64,000 bases of DNA from an uncultured Erythrobacter sp. (GTDB lineage Bacteria; Pseudomonadota; Alphaproteobacteria; Sphingomonadales; Sphingomonadaceae): assembly GCA_947488325.1 (NCBI GenBank), contig CANKYZ010000001.1, positions 496,001 through 560,000 of the forward strand, written 5' to 3'. A program made the position numbers and the translations under genes. Positions 7,961-15,876 of the stretch are shown piece by piece (position 1 is the stretch's first letter; every line of letters starts with the position of its first letter). The notes below the pieces were generated by a model. That model was not told where the DNA came from. It did not search any database and saw only the letters and a program-made list of their open reading frames with translations.

Positions 7961-9574
7961 TCAATCACCGACGAATGACCAGCGGCCATCGCGGTATTGC
8001 GGGTAGTGTGAAAAGTTGGCTGGCACGGGCTCTTCGCGCACGTTGCGCCATTTGTGCCCGAGCAGCGTCTTCACACGGACGCGGTTCAGTGGCGGATGAT
8101 ATGGATTGGGATGGAAGCGCCCCGCCATAAAGCGTTGCTCGAAGTAAGGTTTGCGTGTTGCATAGATCGGTGCGCCGAGCCCATCCAGGAAGACATACAT
8201 TTTGTCTTCGGGCGTGTTCAAAACCTCATCTGGCGTGCGCAGCATTCGGTGCATCTTGGAGGATCGCTGCGCGCTCTCGCTTTGGTGACGATAGTTCAGC
8301 GCCGCTGCTAGTGGATCATCGCCATTCAACATTGATTGAATGGCCTGATTTTTGGCAAAGCGCGCAGCGGCTTGCGAATGCTCGTCATCGTATTCGAGAG
8401 TTTGGGCACCTAGCATCTGCGAGATTGAGTGCGCCGTGCCAATGTCGCGAACAGCGAAGTAGAGCCGCAGCGCCGCCGATGACGTGATGATGGTTTCGGC
8501 GTTCGGGCCGATATCCTCCATCTGCTTGGTGCTTTGAAACACCGCGACAGGTCGAATGCCGATGCCTGCGCCATACGTGAAGAGCTTAGTGACAAGCGGA
8601 AAGCCGCCGAGCTGGGCGCATTCGTCCAGTACCCAAGTCTGACGCGGCGCTTGAGGTGCGCGCGACTTATGGATCATTCCCGCCACAAACATGGATTTGA
8701 GCACGGGAGCCCAGGCGGAGACATATTCCGCAGGCGGCATGAGATAGACTTGATAGCGAAGATCTCCCTTGCACAGATCGCCGAAAGAGAAATCAAAAGG
8801 GGGCGAGAGAGATTCCATCAAAATGGGATCACTGAGCGCCGAGAATGCACGGAACAGTTCGCCAAGGATGCCTTGAAAGCCGCCGCCGTCACCTCGACTT
8901 TCGCGAGCCATCGCGATCTCTTCTTCGATACGTTTTGAAAGCGGATAACCGCAGGTATGCATCTCATATGCGAAGTCGAGCCACGCATCGTTGTTGGTGG
9001 GAATGAGATTGATGGTGTCGTAAAGCGCTGGATAGGTAAGAACGCCGTCCAGCTTTGTGCGTGTGGCAGCGATCCCCTCAAAAAATTCGCGGGCGCGGCC
9101 ACTGAAGTAAGGACTGTCCTTACTCCCCTTTTGGACGATCATGTTTTCGCATAAAACCTTGATGTCAGGGATCATGGTCGGGCTATCAGCCCTTATGTGA
9201 TCAAGCGGATTGATCCTGTTGCAGTCTTGGCCATTTAGCTCGCACGGATTCCAATAGATATTGAACTTGTTATCAGGCGTTTGGTCTTGACTGATCGCAG
9301 CCAGCTCGCCTTTCATGTCGAGCACAACCATTGTCTCGTCAGAGCAGATACCGTGGCATAAATTGTAGCCAAGATTTGTAGTGAGTTTGCCGCCACGAGC
9401 GCCTGCAATCAGCAGAACGCCGCCAGCCCCATCATACCAAATGGGTTTTCCATCATCATCAAAGGCGACAAACAGCGCGCTTGGTGTTTGCTTTTTGAGG
9501 TGCGCGCGCGCGATTGTTTGGCTATCTGCAAAGTGCGCGCTGCCATGGCGAAAAATTTCGTTTTCGAGGTTCAC
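7961..9574 (-). CDS. VirD4/TraG-like type IV coupling protein
   Basis: An ATPase that would hand the relaxase-DNA complex to a secretion channel. The 537-residue protein shows the TraG/VirD4 layout: a P-loop region GARGGKLTT (residues 58-66), then VVLDMKGELAA, a Walker B segment WVLDECAQLGG near residue 318, and AVFQSTKQMED as in motif III. Two oddities: the P-loop is degenerate (Ala at the first Gly position, Leu after the Lys), and the N-terminal membrane anchor usual in VirD4 is absent. The start is GTG at 9574 with GGAG seven bases upstream. A small membrane protein encoded just upstream could supply the anchor. Confidence 0.88.
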   Translation of the reverse strand: MNLENEIFRHGSAHFADSQTIARAHLKKQTPSALFVAFDDDGKPIWYDGAGGVLLIAGARGGKLTTNLGYNLCHGICSDETMVVLDMKGELAAISQDQTPDNKFNIYWNPCELNGQDCNRINPLDHIRADSPTMIPDIKVLCENMIVQKGSKDSPYFSGRAREFFEGIAATRTKLDGVLTYPALYDTINLIPTNNDAWLDFAYEMHTCGYPLSKRIEEEIAMARESRGDGGGFQGILGELFRAFSALSDPILMESLSPPFDFSFGDLCKGDLRYQVYLMPPAEYVSAWAPVLKSMFVAGMIHKSRAPQAPRQTWVLDECAQLGGFPLVTKLFTYGAGIGIRPVAVFQSTKQMEDIGPNAETIITSSAALRLYFAVRDIGTAHSISQMLGAQTLEYDDEHSQAAARFAKNQAIQSMLNGDDPLAAALNYRHQSESAQRSSKMHRMLRTPDEVLNTPEDKMYVFLDGLGAPIYATRKPYFEQRFMAGRFHPNPYHPPLNRVRVKTLLGHKWRNVREEPVPANFSHYPQYRDGRWSFVGD

Positions 9575-9690
9575 GAGAAGTCTCCAAAGTGCAGCCGTCC
9601 TCGCTCCGAGGCGCAGAACGTCTCGGCAGATTGAACTGCTAGGTTGTTTTGAGATTGTTTGAGAAGGCTCGCGCGCTGCCTTCCCAAGAC

Positions 9691-9707
9691 CGGGCTAGGT
9701 TAGCCCG
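9691..9707 (-). terminator. Stem-loop overlapping a stop codon
   Basis: Perfect 7-bp inverted repeat, read on the minus strand as CGGGCTA-ACC-TAGCCCG. It contains the stop codon of the small gene ending at 9700. There is no T-run, so it may be an attenuator or mRNA-stability element between that gene and the coupling protein gene rather than a full terminator. Confidence 0.4.
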
Positions 9708-9831
9708 CGCAGTTGCCAAGCAGGCCGATTCCAATGACGATCATGATAACCCACCCCCAAACAGGGATTTCAGGATCAGGATCGCGGCGATAAACCGTGC
9801 CTACTGGTGACCAATTACTCTTCTTTGCCAT
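9700..9831 (-). CDS. Small single-pass membrane protein (43 residues)
   Basis: An ATG at 9831 preceded by AAAGGAG opens a 43-residue frame: a charged N-terminal half (KKSNWSPVGTVYRRDPDPEI), then a hydrophobic segment (VWGWVIMIVIGIGLLGNC) long enough to span the membrane, ending CAG. It lies between another membrane protein and the anchorless coupling protein in one minus-strand run, so it could recruit mobilization proteins to the membrane. That role is inferred from position only. Confidence 0.65.
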   Translation of the reverse strand: MAKKSNWSPVGTVYRRDPDPEIPVWGWVIMIVIGIGLLGNCAG

Positions 9832-9858
9832 GTCAAATCTCCTTTATGGCGTTGGTGG

Positions 9859-10158
9859 TTAGAAAATGCGGGTCGCGAGCGTTAGCGCGCCCATCACAAG
9901 AGCAGTGCTGAGCGAGGCTCTTGCAACGAAGAATATGAAGGCAGCGCAGACGCATCCCCAGAGGATCGCGACGATATCGCCGCTCGCGCTGTAATGAGCC
10001 TGTGAGAAGCCTTGGACCCAGCCTACAGTCGCTGAGTACAGCGGGCCCGTGCCAAAGAACGTACAAGCCACGGCAAGCACATTTGAGAGTCCCTTCATCG
10101 AGCTCATGAAGATCGCTTCACTTGCCTTTGCTTGGCTCTGTTTCTGCTGTCCGAGCAT
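9859..10158 (-). CDS. Small polytopic membrane protein
   Basis: A 99-residue protein with a short hydrophilic N terminus and two or three hydrophobic segments (NVLAVACTFFGTGP, DIVAILWGCVCAAFIFF, then LSTALVMGALTLATRIF). The ATG at 10158 is chosen because GGAAGG lies seven bases upstream; the open frame extends to a GTG at 10263. It heads the minus-strand mobilization run. Size and hydropathy recall small type IV secretion membrane proteins, but I cannot assign a family. Confidence 0.6.
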   Translation of the reverse strand: MLGQQKQSQAKASEAIFMSSMKGLSNVLAVACTFFGTGPLYSATVGWVQGFSQAHYSASGDIVAILWGCVCAAFIFFVARASLSTALVMGALTLATRIF

Positions 10159-10266
10159 ACGGTTGCCTTCCATCGTTTGTGGTTTCGATGGAGTGAGTTT
10201 CCTCAAAACAGCCCAACCCGTCGCGGCATCTTGACTATTTGACAAGCAGATTAGAAATATCACTGT

Positions 10267-10929
10267 ATGTCAGAATATTACAGGCAGCGCGGCCCCTATC
10301 GCGGGGCCAAGATCAGCGCAGCAAAGCTTGAGCGCGTTGCGCGCTGTTTTGTCCGAGGTCTATCCGTGAGCGAGGCGACCCGTGAAACGCATGTTTCTCG
10401 GCCAACGATAGGTCGTCTATTTCGCGAACTCAGGCGGCGCGTCTTTCTGATGCCCGAGATTCATGGAGGTTTGTGGGATGCGGAGGCTTTCAGGCCCCCA
10501 GAGGCCTCATTTTGGGCAGAACTACAAAAGTGCGTTTACGATTGTCCGATGCAAAACGAATCAGGAGAATTCCGCACGAGTTTTTTACCGAATAATTTTC
10601 AGAGAAAGGCAGGAGCACGTATTCCACAAACTAGGCGGATTGCGATCAATCGACGAGGATCGTGCGATGATTGCCGCTTCAAGCTCAACTCCGAGAAACT
10701 TGATGCTGCGTATTTTCGGGAGCTTATCCAATTCCGCTGGAAGACTCGTAGGATTGATGCCTCAGACTTTCGCGACATCTATTTCACAATGATATTTCGA
10801 GCGAAGCGCCTTCGATCTGGTGTCTTCTCGGGCGCCGACACACTTGAAAGCAATCGAAAGATTGGACACGAGGAATGCGTGGGGCTTTTACTAGCATCAT
10901 TCACGAATGAACCAGAGTTTCTCACATGA
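10267..10929 (+). CDS. Putative HTH DNA-binding protein
   Basis: A 220-residue protein with an N-terminal helix-turn-helix-like stretch around residues 17-58 (AKLERVARCFVRGLSVSEAT, then HVSRPTIGRLFRELRRR), resembling the DNA-binding part of transposase-like regulators. A central CDDC and the rest of the chain are unfamiliar. It is divergent from the mobilization run, starting about 110 bases from the 10158 start, so it is a plausible regulator of that run. No catalytic transposase triad is evident. Confidence 0.65.
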   Translation: MSEYYRQRGPYRGAKISAAKLERVARCFVRGLSVSEATRETHVSRPTIGRLFRELRRRVFLMPEIHGGLWDAEAFRPPEASFWAELQKCVYDCPMQNESGEFRTSFLPNNFQRKAGARIPQTRRIAINRRGSCDDCRFKLNSEKLDAAYFRELIQFRWKTRRIDASDFRDIYFTMIFRAKRLRSGVFSGADTLESNRKIGHEECVGLLLASFTNEPEFLT

Positions 10930-10931
10930 GC

Positions 10932-11087
10932 TTAGCTAGGTTCATTTTCACTCGGGGGAGGGCTAGGGCGAGAACCACTACGCGTGAAGAAATCGTCTGC
11001 AATCAGTTCTTTTTCCGCATCAGTACAATCTTCCCAAGGCTTTTTGAGAAGCTCTTCTGATATCGTACCTTTCTTGTAATCTGACAA
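10932..11087 (-). CDS. Possible 51-residue acidic protein (TTG start)
   Basis: A short frame opens with TTG at 11087, preceded at close spacing by GAGGAAAT, directly after the gene ending at 11105. The product is acidic with a Pro/Ser-rich tail (SRPSPPPSENEPS). Evidence is only the frame, the upstream purine stretch and the position; it could be a non-coding stretch. Confidence 0.35.
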   Translation of the reverse strand: MSDYKKGTISEELLKKPWEDCTDAEKELIADDFFTRSGSRPSPPPSENEPS

Positions 11088-11104
11088 ATTTCCTCAAAAC
11101 TTTA

Positions 11105-11818
11105 TTATCCCTTATTGTAATATAATTTGTGCACACGTTCAAGTATTTGCGCATCAATATCGGTCGGGAACTGCTTTCTTAGGCCACCTGGAATCACCTC
11201 GTTCATGATGAACGAGAGAAATTCGATGGTGTGAAAATCCTGCTCGCAATCTTCATGCACCTTCTCTTTGGCAACATCCTGAAAATATTCCCGATGTTTT
11301 TGTGCTAGAAGCAGGAGTTGCTGTTCCGGACTTTCGGGCAATGGATAGAGATCGATATGCTTGGCTATCATCTCCATCTGTCCAGGCCAGTCGTCTGCAA
11401 ACTCAAGCGCCTTAGGATGGTTGATATGGCCGTCCTCTACCAGCAACAGATGACGCGCAATGATCTCGAGTTGCTGGAGATAGTCAGCCCACCAATAATT
11501 CCACTTCTCCATCAGTTCGTTCTCTTCAAGATCCCAGCGAGTGAACTTTCGGATGGCGTCAAACTGAAGGAACATGCCTCCAGGGCCGCTCTCTCCGTGC
11601 ATTTCGACCTCTTCTCGAAGGCTTTGTCGTTTGGCGTCCAGGCCTACGATGACGTTCGAAATGTCTCCAAGATTGCCTGCCGTGACGAGGACGTGTTTCA
11701 TTCTTGAGCGGGCACACCCACCCAGAAAGTAATCCACGATGTCCTGCCCGAAATAAAAGTTCTGACTGGACTGAGTGCCAGACAGTTTGAAGAAGTCATT
11801 TTCTGAATCGTCAGTCAT
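11105..11818 (-). CDS. Unknown 237-residue protein
   Basis: Soluble acidic protein rich in W, H, E and Q, mostly helical in appearance (segments EKWNYWWADYLQQLEIIARH and SPEQQLLLLAQKHREYFQD). No cysteine cluster, membrane segment or nucleotide motif seen. The start is either the ATG at 11818 or a GTG three codons upstream at 11827. No recognised family. It lies between the mobilization run and a resolvase gene inside the element. Confidence 0.7.
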   Translation of the reverse strand: MTDDSENDFFKLSGTQSSQNFYFGQDIVDYFLGGCARSRMKHVLVTAGNLGDISNVIVGLDAKRQSLREEVEMHGESGPGGMFLQFDAIRKFTRWDLEENELMEKWNYWWADYLQQLEIIARHLLLVEDGHINHPKALEFADDWPGQMEMIAKHIDLYPLPESPEQQLLLLAQKHREYFQDVAKEKVHEDCEQDFHTIEFLSFIMNEVIPGGLRKQFPTDIDAQILERVHKLYYNKG

Positions 11819-11911
11819 AGCGTGCACTTGCTCCCTAGACTCAAGCTAGCAATGCTAAGCCGAGTGAGAAAAGCGCCAATTTTCGCAGACACTAAAGCCT
11901 AATCTCTTCTT

Positions 11912-12388
11912 TCAGGTGGCGCGGGCTCCCGATTCAGACCGTTGTTTCGCAGGTTTCCTTGGTCTCCCAGGGTATCGCCCACGCTTTGCTGCCTCCGCGA
12001 GGCCAGCGAGCGTTCGTTCACTGATCATGCGTCGCTCAAGCTGAGCCACAGCCCCAAGAATATGAAACACGAATTCACCAGTCGGCGATGAGGTGTCGAT
12101 TTTGTCATTCAAGCTATCGAGATAGGCGCCTCGCTCGCCGAGCAGGTCATTGATCTCAATGAGGTGCTTGAGCGAACGGCCCATGCGGTCAAGCCGCCAG
12201 ATCACCAGCGTATCGCCTTCGCCAATATCGGCGAGCAACGCACCGAAAGCAGGGCGGTTTTTGACCGTTCCGCTGACCCCATGATCTTTGTATATTCTCG
12301 TGCAGCCCGCGTCTTTCAGCGCCGTGAGCTGTAATTCAAGGTTTTGATCAGCGGTGCTGACCCGCGCGTAGCCAAGTTTTTGCGACAT
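11912..12388 (-). CDS. Small serine resolvase / DNA invertase
   Basis: A 158-residue member of the Tn3 resolvase/invertase family. The N-terminal catalytic motif GYARVSTADQN carries the nucleophile serine, VIWRLDRMGRSLKHL follows, then QLERRMISERT and a short C-terminal DNA-binding part. The ATG at 12388 has GGAGGAG upstream. It is distinct from the large integrase. It may resolve or invert a local segment, and inverted repeats just upstream are candidate target sites. Confidence 0.9.
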   Translation of the reverse strand: MSQKLGYARVSTADQNLELQLTALKDAGCTRIYKDHGVSGTVKNRPAFGALLADIGEGDTLVIWRLDRMGRSLKHLIEINDLLGERGAYLDSLNDKIDTSSPTGEFVFHILGAVAQLERRMISERTLAGLAEAAKRGRYPGRPRKPAKQRSESGARAT

Positions 12389-12413
12389 TCTCTCCTCCAA
12401 GCAGTGCAATTTG

Positions 12414-12434
12414 CGCTGATCACAATGATCAGCG
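12414..12434. repeat. 9-bp perfect palindrome upstream of the resolvase
   Basis: CGCTGATCA-CAA-TGATCAGCG is a perfect inverted repeat with a 3-base spacer, 25 bases upstream of the resolvase start. It could be an autoregulatory operator or a res-like subsite bound by a recombinase dimer. Confidence 0.55.
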
Positions 12435-12455
12435 GTTTTCACACACCACTCGGAT

Positions 12456-12600
12456 AAAAGGATCGTTTTCGAAGCGCTTGTTTTCGCGCCCTTGGCTTCG
12501 ATCCTGCCGCTTGCACAAGTCTTATCACATCAATGACTTATGCTTCGAAACGAACAGTATCATATTCAGGATATTGAAATCAAGAAAAACGATCCTTTTC
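12456..12600. repeat. 14-bp inverted repeat pair flanking 116 bp, next to the resolvase
   Basis: AAAAGGATCGTTTT at 12456-12469 and its exact reverse complement AAAACGATCCTTTT at 12586-12599. Both copies are also followed by similar right flanks (TTTTCgAAGCG and TTTTCAAGCG, then GCGCC), so the two sites align directly with only the central GGATCG/CGATCC inverted. This pattern fits a pair of recombination sites for the neighbouring serine resolvase/invertase. Confidence 0.55.
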
Positions 12601-12645
12601 AAGCGTTTAATTCGCGCCGCCATAGAGATGAAAGGCAGGTGCGAC

Positions 12646-13140
12646 ATGGCACTCAGAGCTTTGAAAGACAGTTTTGCAGGAAAAGCCGCAGCCGCTGGAA
12701 TGGCAGCAGCATTGGCGATGACGCCGTTTGCTGGCGCAACCGCTCAGGACGCACAGCAACAGCAGCAGGCTGAGTTCACACAAGTCGCGGTAGGTGCCCC
12801 TTCACTAGCGGAAGCCGGACGGTTGGCAGGGCGTTACTCAGAAGAGAACGCAGGTGTTGGAGTAGCAGTTTACCTTGGCACTCATGCATCGACACCATCC
12901 CCTGAGCGCGTCCGCGAGGTTCTGATGGCTGAATTTCGTGAGGCAGGGATGACAGGCCCGGTTCAGTTCTTCTTCGCTCAGAATGATATTCCTGCGAGCG
13001 GAGCCTCATTCTTTCTCGACGGCACTATGGACGGCCCATACTCTTTGAGTGCCAGCCGCGATCAGGCCAGCGAGGTCGTAAGATCATACAATTTCAGGAA
13101 GGAGCGAGGGCTTCTTGCTTCGCTCGACTACAACAATTAG
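12646..13140 (+). CDS. Unknown exported protein
   Basis: A 164-residue protein with a signal peptide: basic start, a hydrophobic run (AAAAGMAAALAMTPFAGA), then a likely cleavage at ATAQ-DA. The mature part begins with a Gln-rich stretch and has no cysteine or recognised domain. The ATG at 12646 is chosen over frames starting upstream because AGGCAGG lies six bases before it. It is oriented toward the 13141 gene and the stops abut. No family recognised. Confidence 0.65.
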   Translation: MALRALKDSFAGKAAAAGMAAALAMTPFAGATAQDAQQQQQAEFTQVAVGAPSLAEAGRLAGRYSEENAGVGVAVYLGTHASTPSPERVREVLMAEFREAGMTGPVQFFFAQNDIPASGASFFLDGTMDGPYSLSASRDQASEVVRSYNFRKERGLLASLDYNN

Positions 13141-13956
13141 TTAAAAGCCAGCATTTCCAAGAGCGGCGTCGTTTGTAGCAATCTGGGTATCTAGCTCAGA
13201 TTCTATTCTTGCTGCTGCAACGTCCTCGGCAATCGCGCCAGTTTCGATGTTATTGAATAGCGCTTGAGCTTCGGAAACGTTTGATTTCTCCACAGCATCA
13301 GCGGTGCGTTGGTACTTTTCCTCAGTCGATAAACTTGGATCATTCTCAATCTCTCGCGTGGCATCAATGAGCTCATCGGTTTCGGCCTTGTCATACTCAG
13401 CCATTGCCCATTTCGCGTATTCAGCAGTTTCGGGATTGTTTGCATACTCTGGCCTGATCTCACCAGTTTGCGGGTCAATCATCTTCTCGATCAGCACATC
13501 TTCTAATCGCTCGCGGTAGTCGGCCATACTCTCGCCTTCGCGGCGCTGCGGTATCTCATCAGGATCAAGAATTTCATTCGCGATTGTTTCGCGCCATGCA
13601 TCTCCATGCTCGGCTTCGAAATTGGCCTCTAAATTGGCAATTTCGCGACCGAGCGCGGCGGATTGTTGTTGAAGAAGGTCGAGATAAAGCATGTTGTTTG
13701 CAGAGCGACGCGCTTTTTCGGACTTGGTGTTCTTTGTCTCGCTGACTGATCGAGCTGCCTGCGCGCTGCGCTCCATAACGCCAGCGACTGAACCATCATC
13801 GCCCGCAAGCAGAATTGCATTCTCTTTGAACGCCTCAATGCGGTGAATTCTGGAAACTTCAGCTTGATCGAGATTGGATTGCCCGAATTGCGATCCGAGA
13901 AAACCTTCCCTCAAGCTGTGCGCTGCTGCGCGATAATATTCTTCTGACTGAGCCAT
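13141..13956 (-). CDS. Unknown acidic protein, coiled-coil-like
   Basis: A 271-residue, strongly acidic, Ala/Glu-rich protein that looks largely helical (LYLDLLQQQSAALGREIANL and several Glu-rich segments). No catalytic motif or membrane segment. GGGGAG lies upstream of the ATG at 13956. Its composition recalls structural or DNA-mimic-like proteins, but nothing specific supports that. The 160 bases upstream (13957-14115) are AT-rich and hold no gene I can see. Confidence 0.68.
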   Translation of the reverse strand: MAQSEEYYRAAAHSLREGFLGSQFGQSNLDQAEVSRIHRIEAFKENAILLAGDDGSVAGVMERSAQAARSVSETKNTKSEKARRSANNMLYLDLLQQQSAALGREIANLEANFEAEHGDAWRETIANEILDPDEIPQRREGESMADYRERLEDVLIEKMIDPQTGEIRPEYANNPETAEYAKWAMAEYDKAETDELIDATREIENDPSLSTEEKYQRTADAVEKSNVSEAQALFNNIETGAIAEDVAAARIESELDTQIATNDAALGNAGF

Positions 13957-14115
13957 TGGCCCTGCTCCCCTATGTCTTTTTTCGTCTCTCGGTTCGCTCT
14001 TGTGGCAAACTTGAAGAAACGCTCACGTAGGAAATATTCTATAGTAAAATCATTAGGTTATTATGAAAATTCATTATAATTTAGTTCAAATTGTATCTAT
14101 CCCTGAAAGCGATGG

Positions 14116-14955
14116 TCAGTGGGCATCAGGGAGGATGGCGTAAGCTCGTAATACCCATTCGATCAGTTTGATTTCACCTGATCTGGTGACCAGTCGCATC
14201 CATTCGCTAATCCTGCGGGCGGGTAGTGAGGGTGGAGCGCTTTTGAAACGTTTAATCATAAGCGACGGTGAAACCCGTGTTCGCTGAACTTCTGCGTGTA
14301 AGCAATCAAAGGTTTCTTCATCGATCATTCTATATATGTCGGGATATGCCAGCACTTGGGGTGAGGTGGTCGGAGACGATTTCCATTTAGGTTTGCGCGG
14401 CAATCGCTCATTGCTAAGGTTTGGGAAGACTCTTGGCCCTTGCAGATCGCTTTTGCGTGGCATCACGATGGCGGGATCGGCAAGAACCAATTTGCGATCC
14501 TTTGTAATCGGTTCAGGCTCAATGACCGTTGCAGTTTTCTTCGGTTTTGCTGGAACAGGTGACGGGTTCACTCGCGCATTGTGGGAGGCATCAAGCGCAG
14601 CCTGACTAAAGGGTGATTGTGTGTCTGCAGCATCGGGTAGGCCAGCTAATATGCTAGTGACACATTCAATATGCTCAGGCCTTGCGGTTTTGGTCGTTCC
14701 GTTCACCCATCCTTTGACAATCTGCATCGTAATGTCAGAGAATGATGAAGGGATCAGCGAAATCAACGTTTTATAGCGAATGCCAGTTCGCTTTAGCGTT
14801 TCTACAATGTGCGCACGCTCTGTATCCGATATCGGCCTATATGGAGACAAAGTCCGAGTAACTTGAACTCGCCGCTCCAACCGCTTTTGCCTATCTAAAC
14901 GGAGATCGCATTCTAAGTCGTCAGGTGAATTCGGATCATCTACCATGAGAAGCAT
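14116..14955 (-). CDS. Unknown protein, possibly DNA-binding
   Basis: A 279-residue basic, Pro-rich protein. The N-terminal part (ISDTERAHIVETLKRTGIRY, then a segment ending IVKGWVNG) resembles a helix-turn-helix region, and the C-terminal part (MIKRFKSAPPSLPARRISEW) has a similar pattern, suggesting two related DNA-binding halves joined by a linker. The start could be the ATG at 14955 or the fourth codon. The 190 bases upstream hold no gene I can see. Confidence 0.55.
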   Translation of the reverse strand: MLLMVDDPNSPDDLECDLRLDRQKRLERRVQVTRTLSPYRPISDTERAHIVETLKRTGIRYKTLISLIPSSFSDITMQIVKGWVNGTTKTARPEHIECVTSILAGLPDAADTQSPFSQAALDASHNARVNPSPVPAKPKKTATVIEPEPITKDRKLVLADPAIVMPRKSDLQGPRVFPNLSNERLPRKPKWKSSPTTSPQVLAYPDIYRMIDEETFDCLHAEVQRTRVSPSLMIKRFKSAPPSLPARRISEWMRLVTRSGEIKLIEWVLRAYAILPDAH

Positions 14956-15145
14956 TCTATCAAGGATTAAGCAGGGGGTTCACGCACCTGTTCATGCAGC
15001 CTCCAATTCATCCCCAATCTTTCCAGACTTCACGTTTCGCAAAGGCTTGGTTTCCACTCATACGACTCAGTAGAAAGCTTGAAGTGGAGCGTGAAAGACT
15101 GACTGTTCCCTTAAAGATCATCCCATAGTCTGTCGGTATTGCAAA

Positions 15146-15757
15146 CTATGGCGCTTCAAGGTGAAGTTCATCTCGTTGCAGCGCTTCTGGGCTGTAGCGA
15201 TCATCGTTTTCATCATAGGCAAAATGCAGCGGATGAGCGGGCGGATGCCTGAAGAATGCGAGGCACTCGTCCTTGCTCTCAAATGGAGCTTCGCCACAGC
15301 AAAAAGCGGCCAGATACAGGCTCGCGATCTCAGGCGTGACCTCTACTACGCCGTCTTGCAGTAGCTGATTTAGCAACTCCTGACCTTCTGGCGAGCGGTT
15401 CAAGTAGTCGCTTGGCGCTGATTGGTCGCACTCGGCGGAAGCCGAAAATTGCGCGAATGTCGGATCGATCAATAGCAAGCTCGTTTGACTCTCGATAACC
15501 AGGGCTGCGTGGCCGTGCCACCACCCATTGAGGCTTTGGGTTGCTAGAGGTTTTGCCAGATAGTTGCTTTCTTCTGCGAGATGATAACCAATAATACATT
15601 GAGCAAGCCCGCATTTGCCCGAAAAGTGTAGCGCATCAAAAGTGGTGCTGTCCTCCACAAATGCCAAATTTGGCACGACCTCAACCGACGTGCGCAATAA
15701 TTCTCGCGTTCGCTCAACAATTTCCCTGAAGTATTCCTTATCACTATCAATCAACAA
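15146..15757 (-). CDS. Putative transglutaminase-fold (Cys-His-Asp) protein
   Basis: A 203-residue soluble protein with Cys49 in GKCGLAQCII, His83 in WWHGHAALVI and Asp98 in LLIDPTFAQF. The order and spacing match the catalytic triad of transglutaminase-like enzymes, the fold also used by lasso-peptide leader peptidases. The family call is an inference from the triad. The start appears to be TTG at 15757, without a clear ribosome site. It is divergent from the radical SAM gene at 15877 across a 119-base region containing a dyad, so the two may be co-regulated and act on one substrate. Confidence 0.55.
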   Translation of the reverse strand: MLIDSDKEYFREIVERTRELLRTSVEVVPNLAFVEDSTTFDALHFSGKCGLAQCIIGYHLAEESNYLAKPLATQSLNGWWHGHAALVIESQTSLLLIDPTFAQFSASAECDQSAPSDYLNRSPEGQELLNQLLQDGVVEVTPEIASLYLAAFCCGEAPFESKDECLAFFRHPPAHPLHFAYDENDDRYSPEALQRDELHLEAP

Positions 15758-15773
15758 ACATAGCTTATCATAA

Positions 15774-15793
15774 TATTACGGAATTATGTAATA
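15774..15793. promoter_or_regulatory. Dyad between the divergent protease-like and radical SAM genes
   Basis: Perfect 6-bp inverted repeat TATTAC-(8)-GTAATA in very AT-rich DNA, with an outer pair CTTAT (15764-15768) and ATAAG (15799-15803). It is the only clear structure in the divergent intergenic region and is a candidate operator. Confidence 0.4.
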
Positions 15794-15876
15794 AAATAAT
15801 AAGTGTTTTCTAAAGTTCTCTATTGCCAGAATCAGAAACGAAGGGCAGCTTTAGCTAACAAGCAACGGAGGGCGGT

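Noticed and set aside
9833-10066. A 77-residue minus-strand frame overlapping the membrane protein gene
   Set aside because: It is in another frame of the 9859-10158 gene, has no ribosome site and gives a composition typical of an out-of-frame translation.
10267-10929. HTH protein as an insertion-sequence transposase
   Set aside because: No DDE-type triad, no terminal inverted repeats and no target duplication are visible around it.
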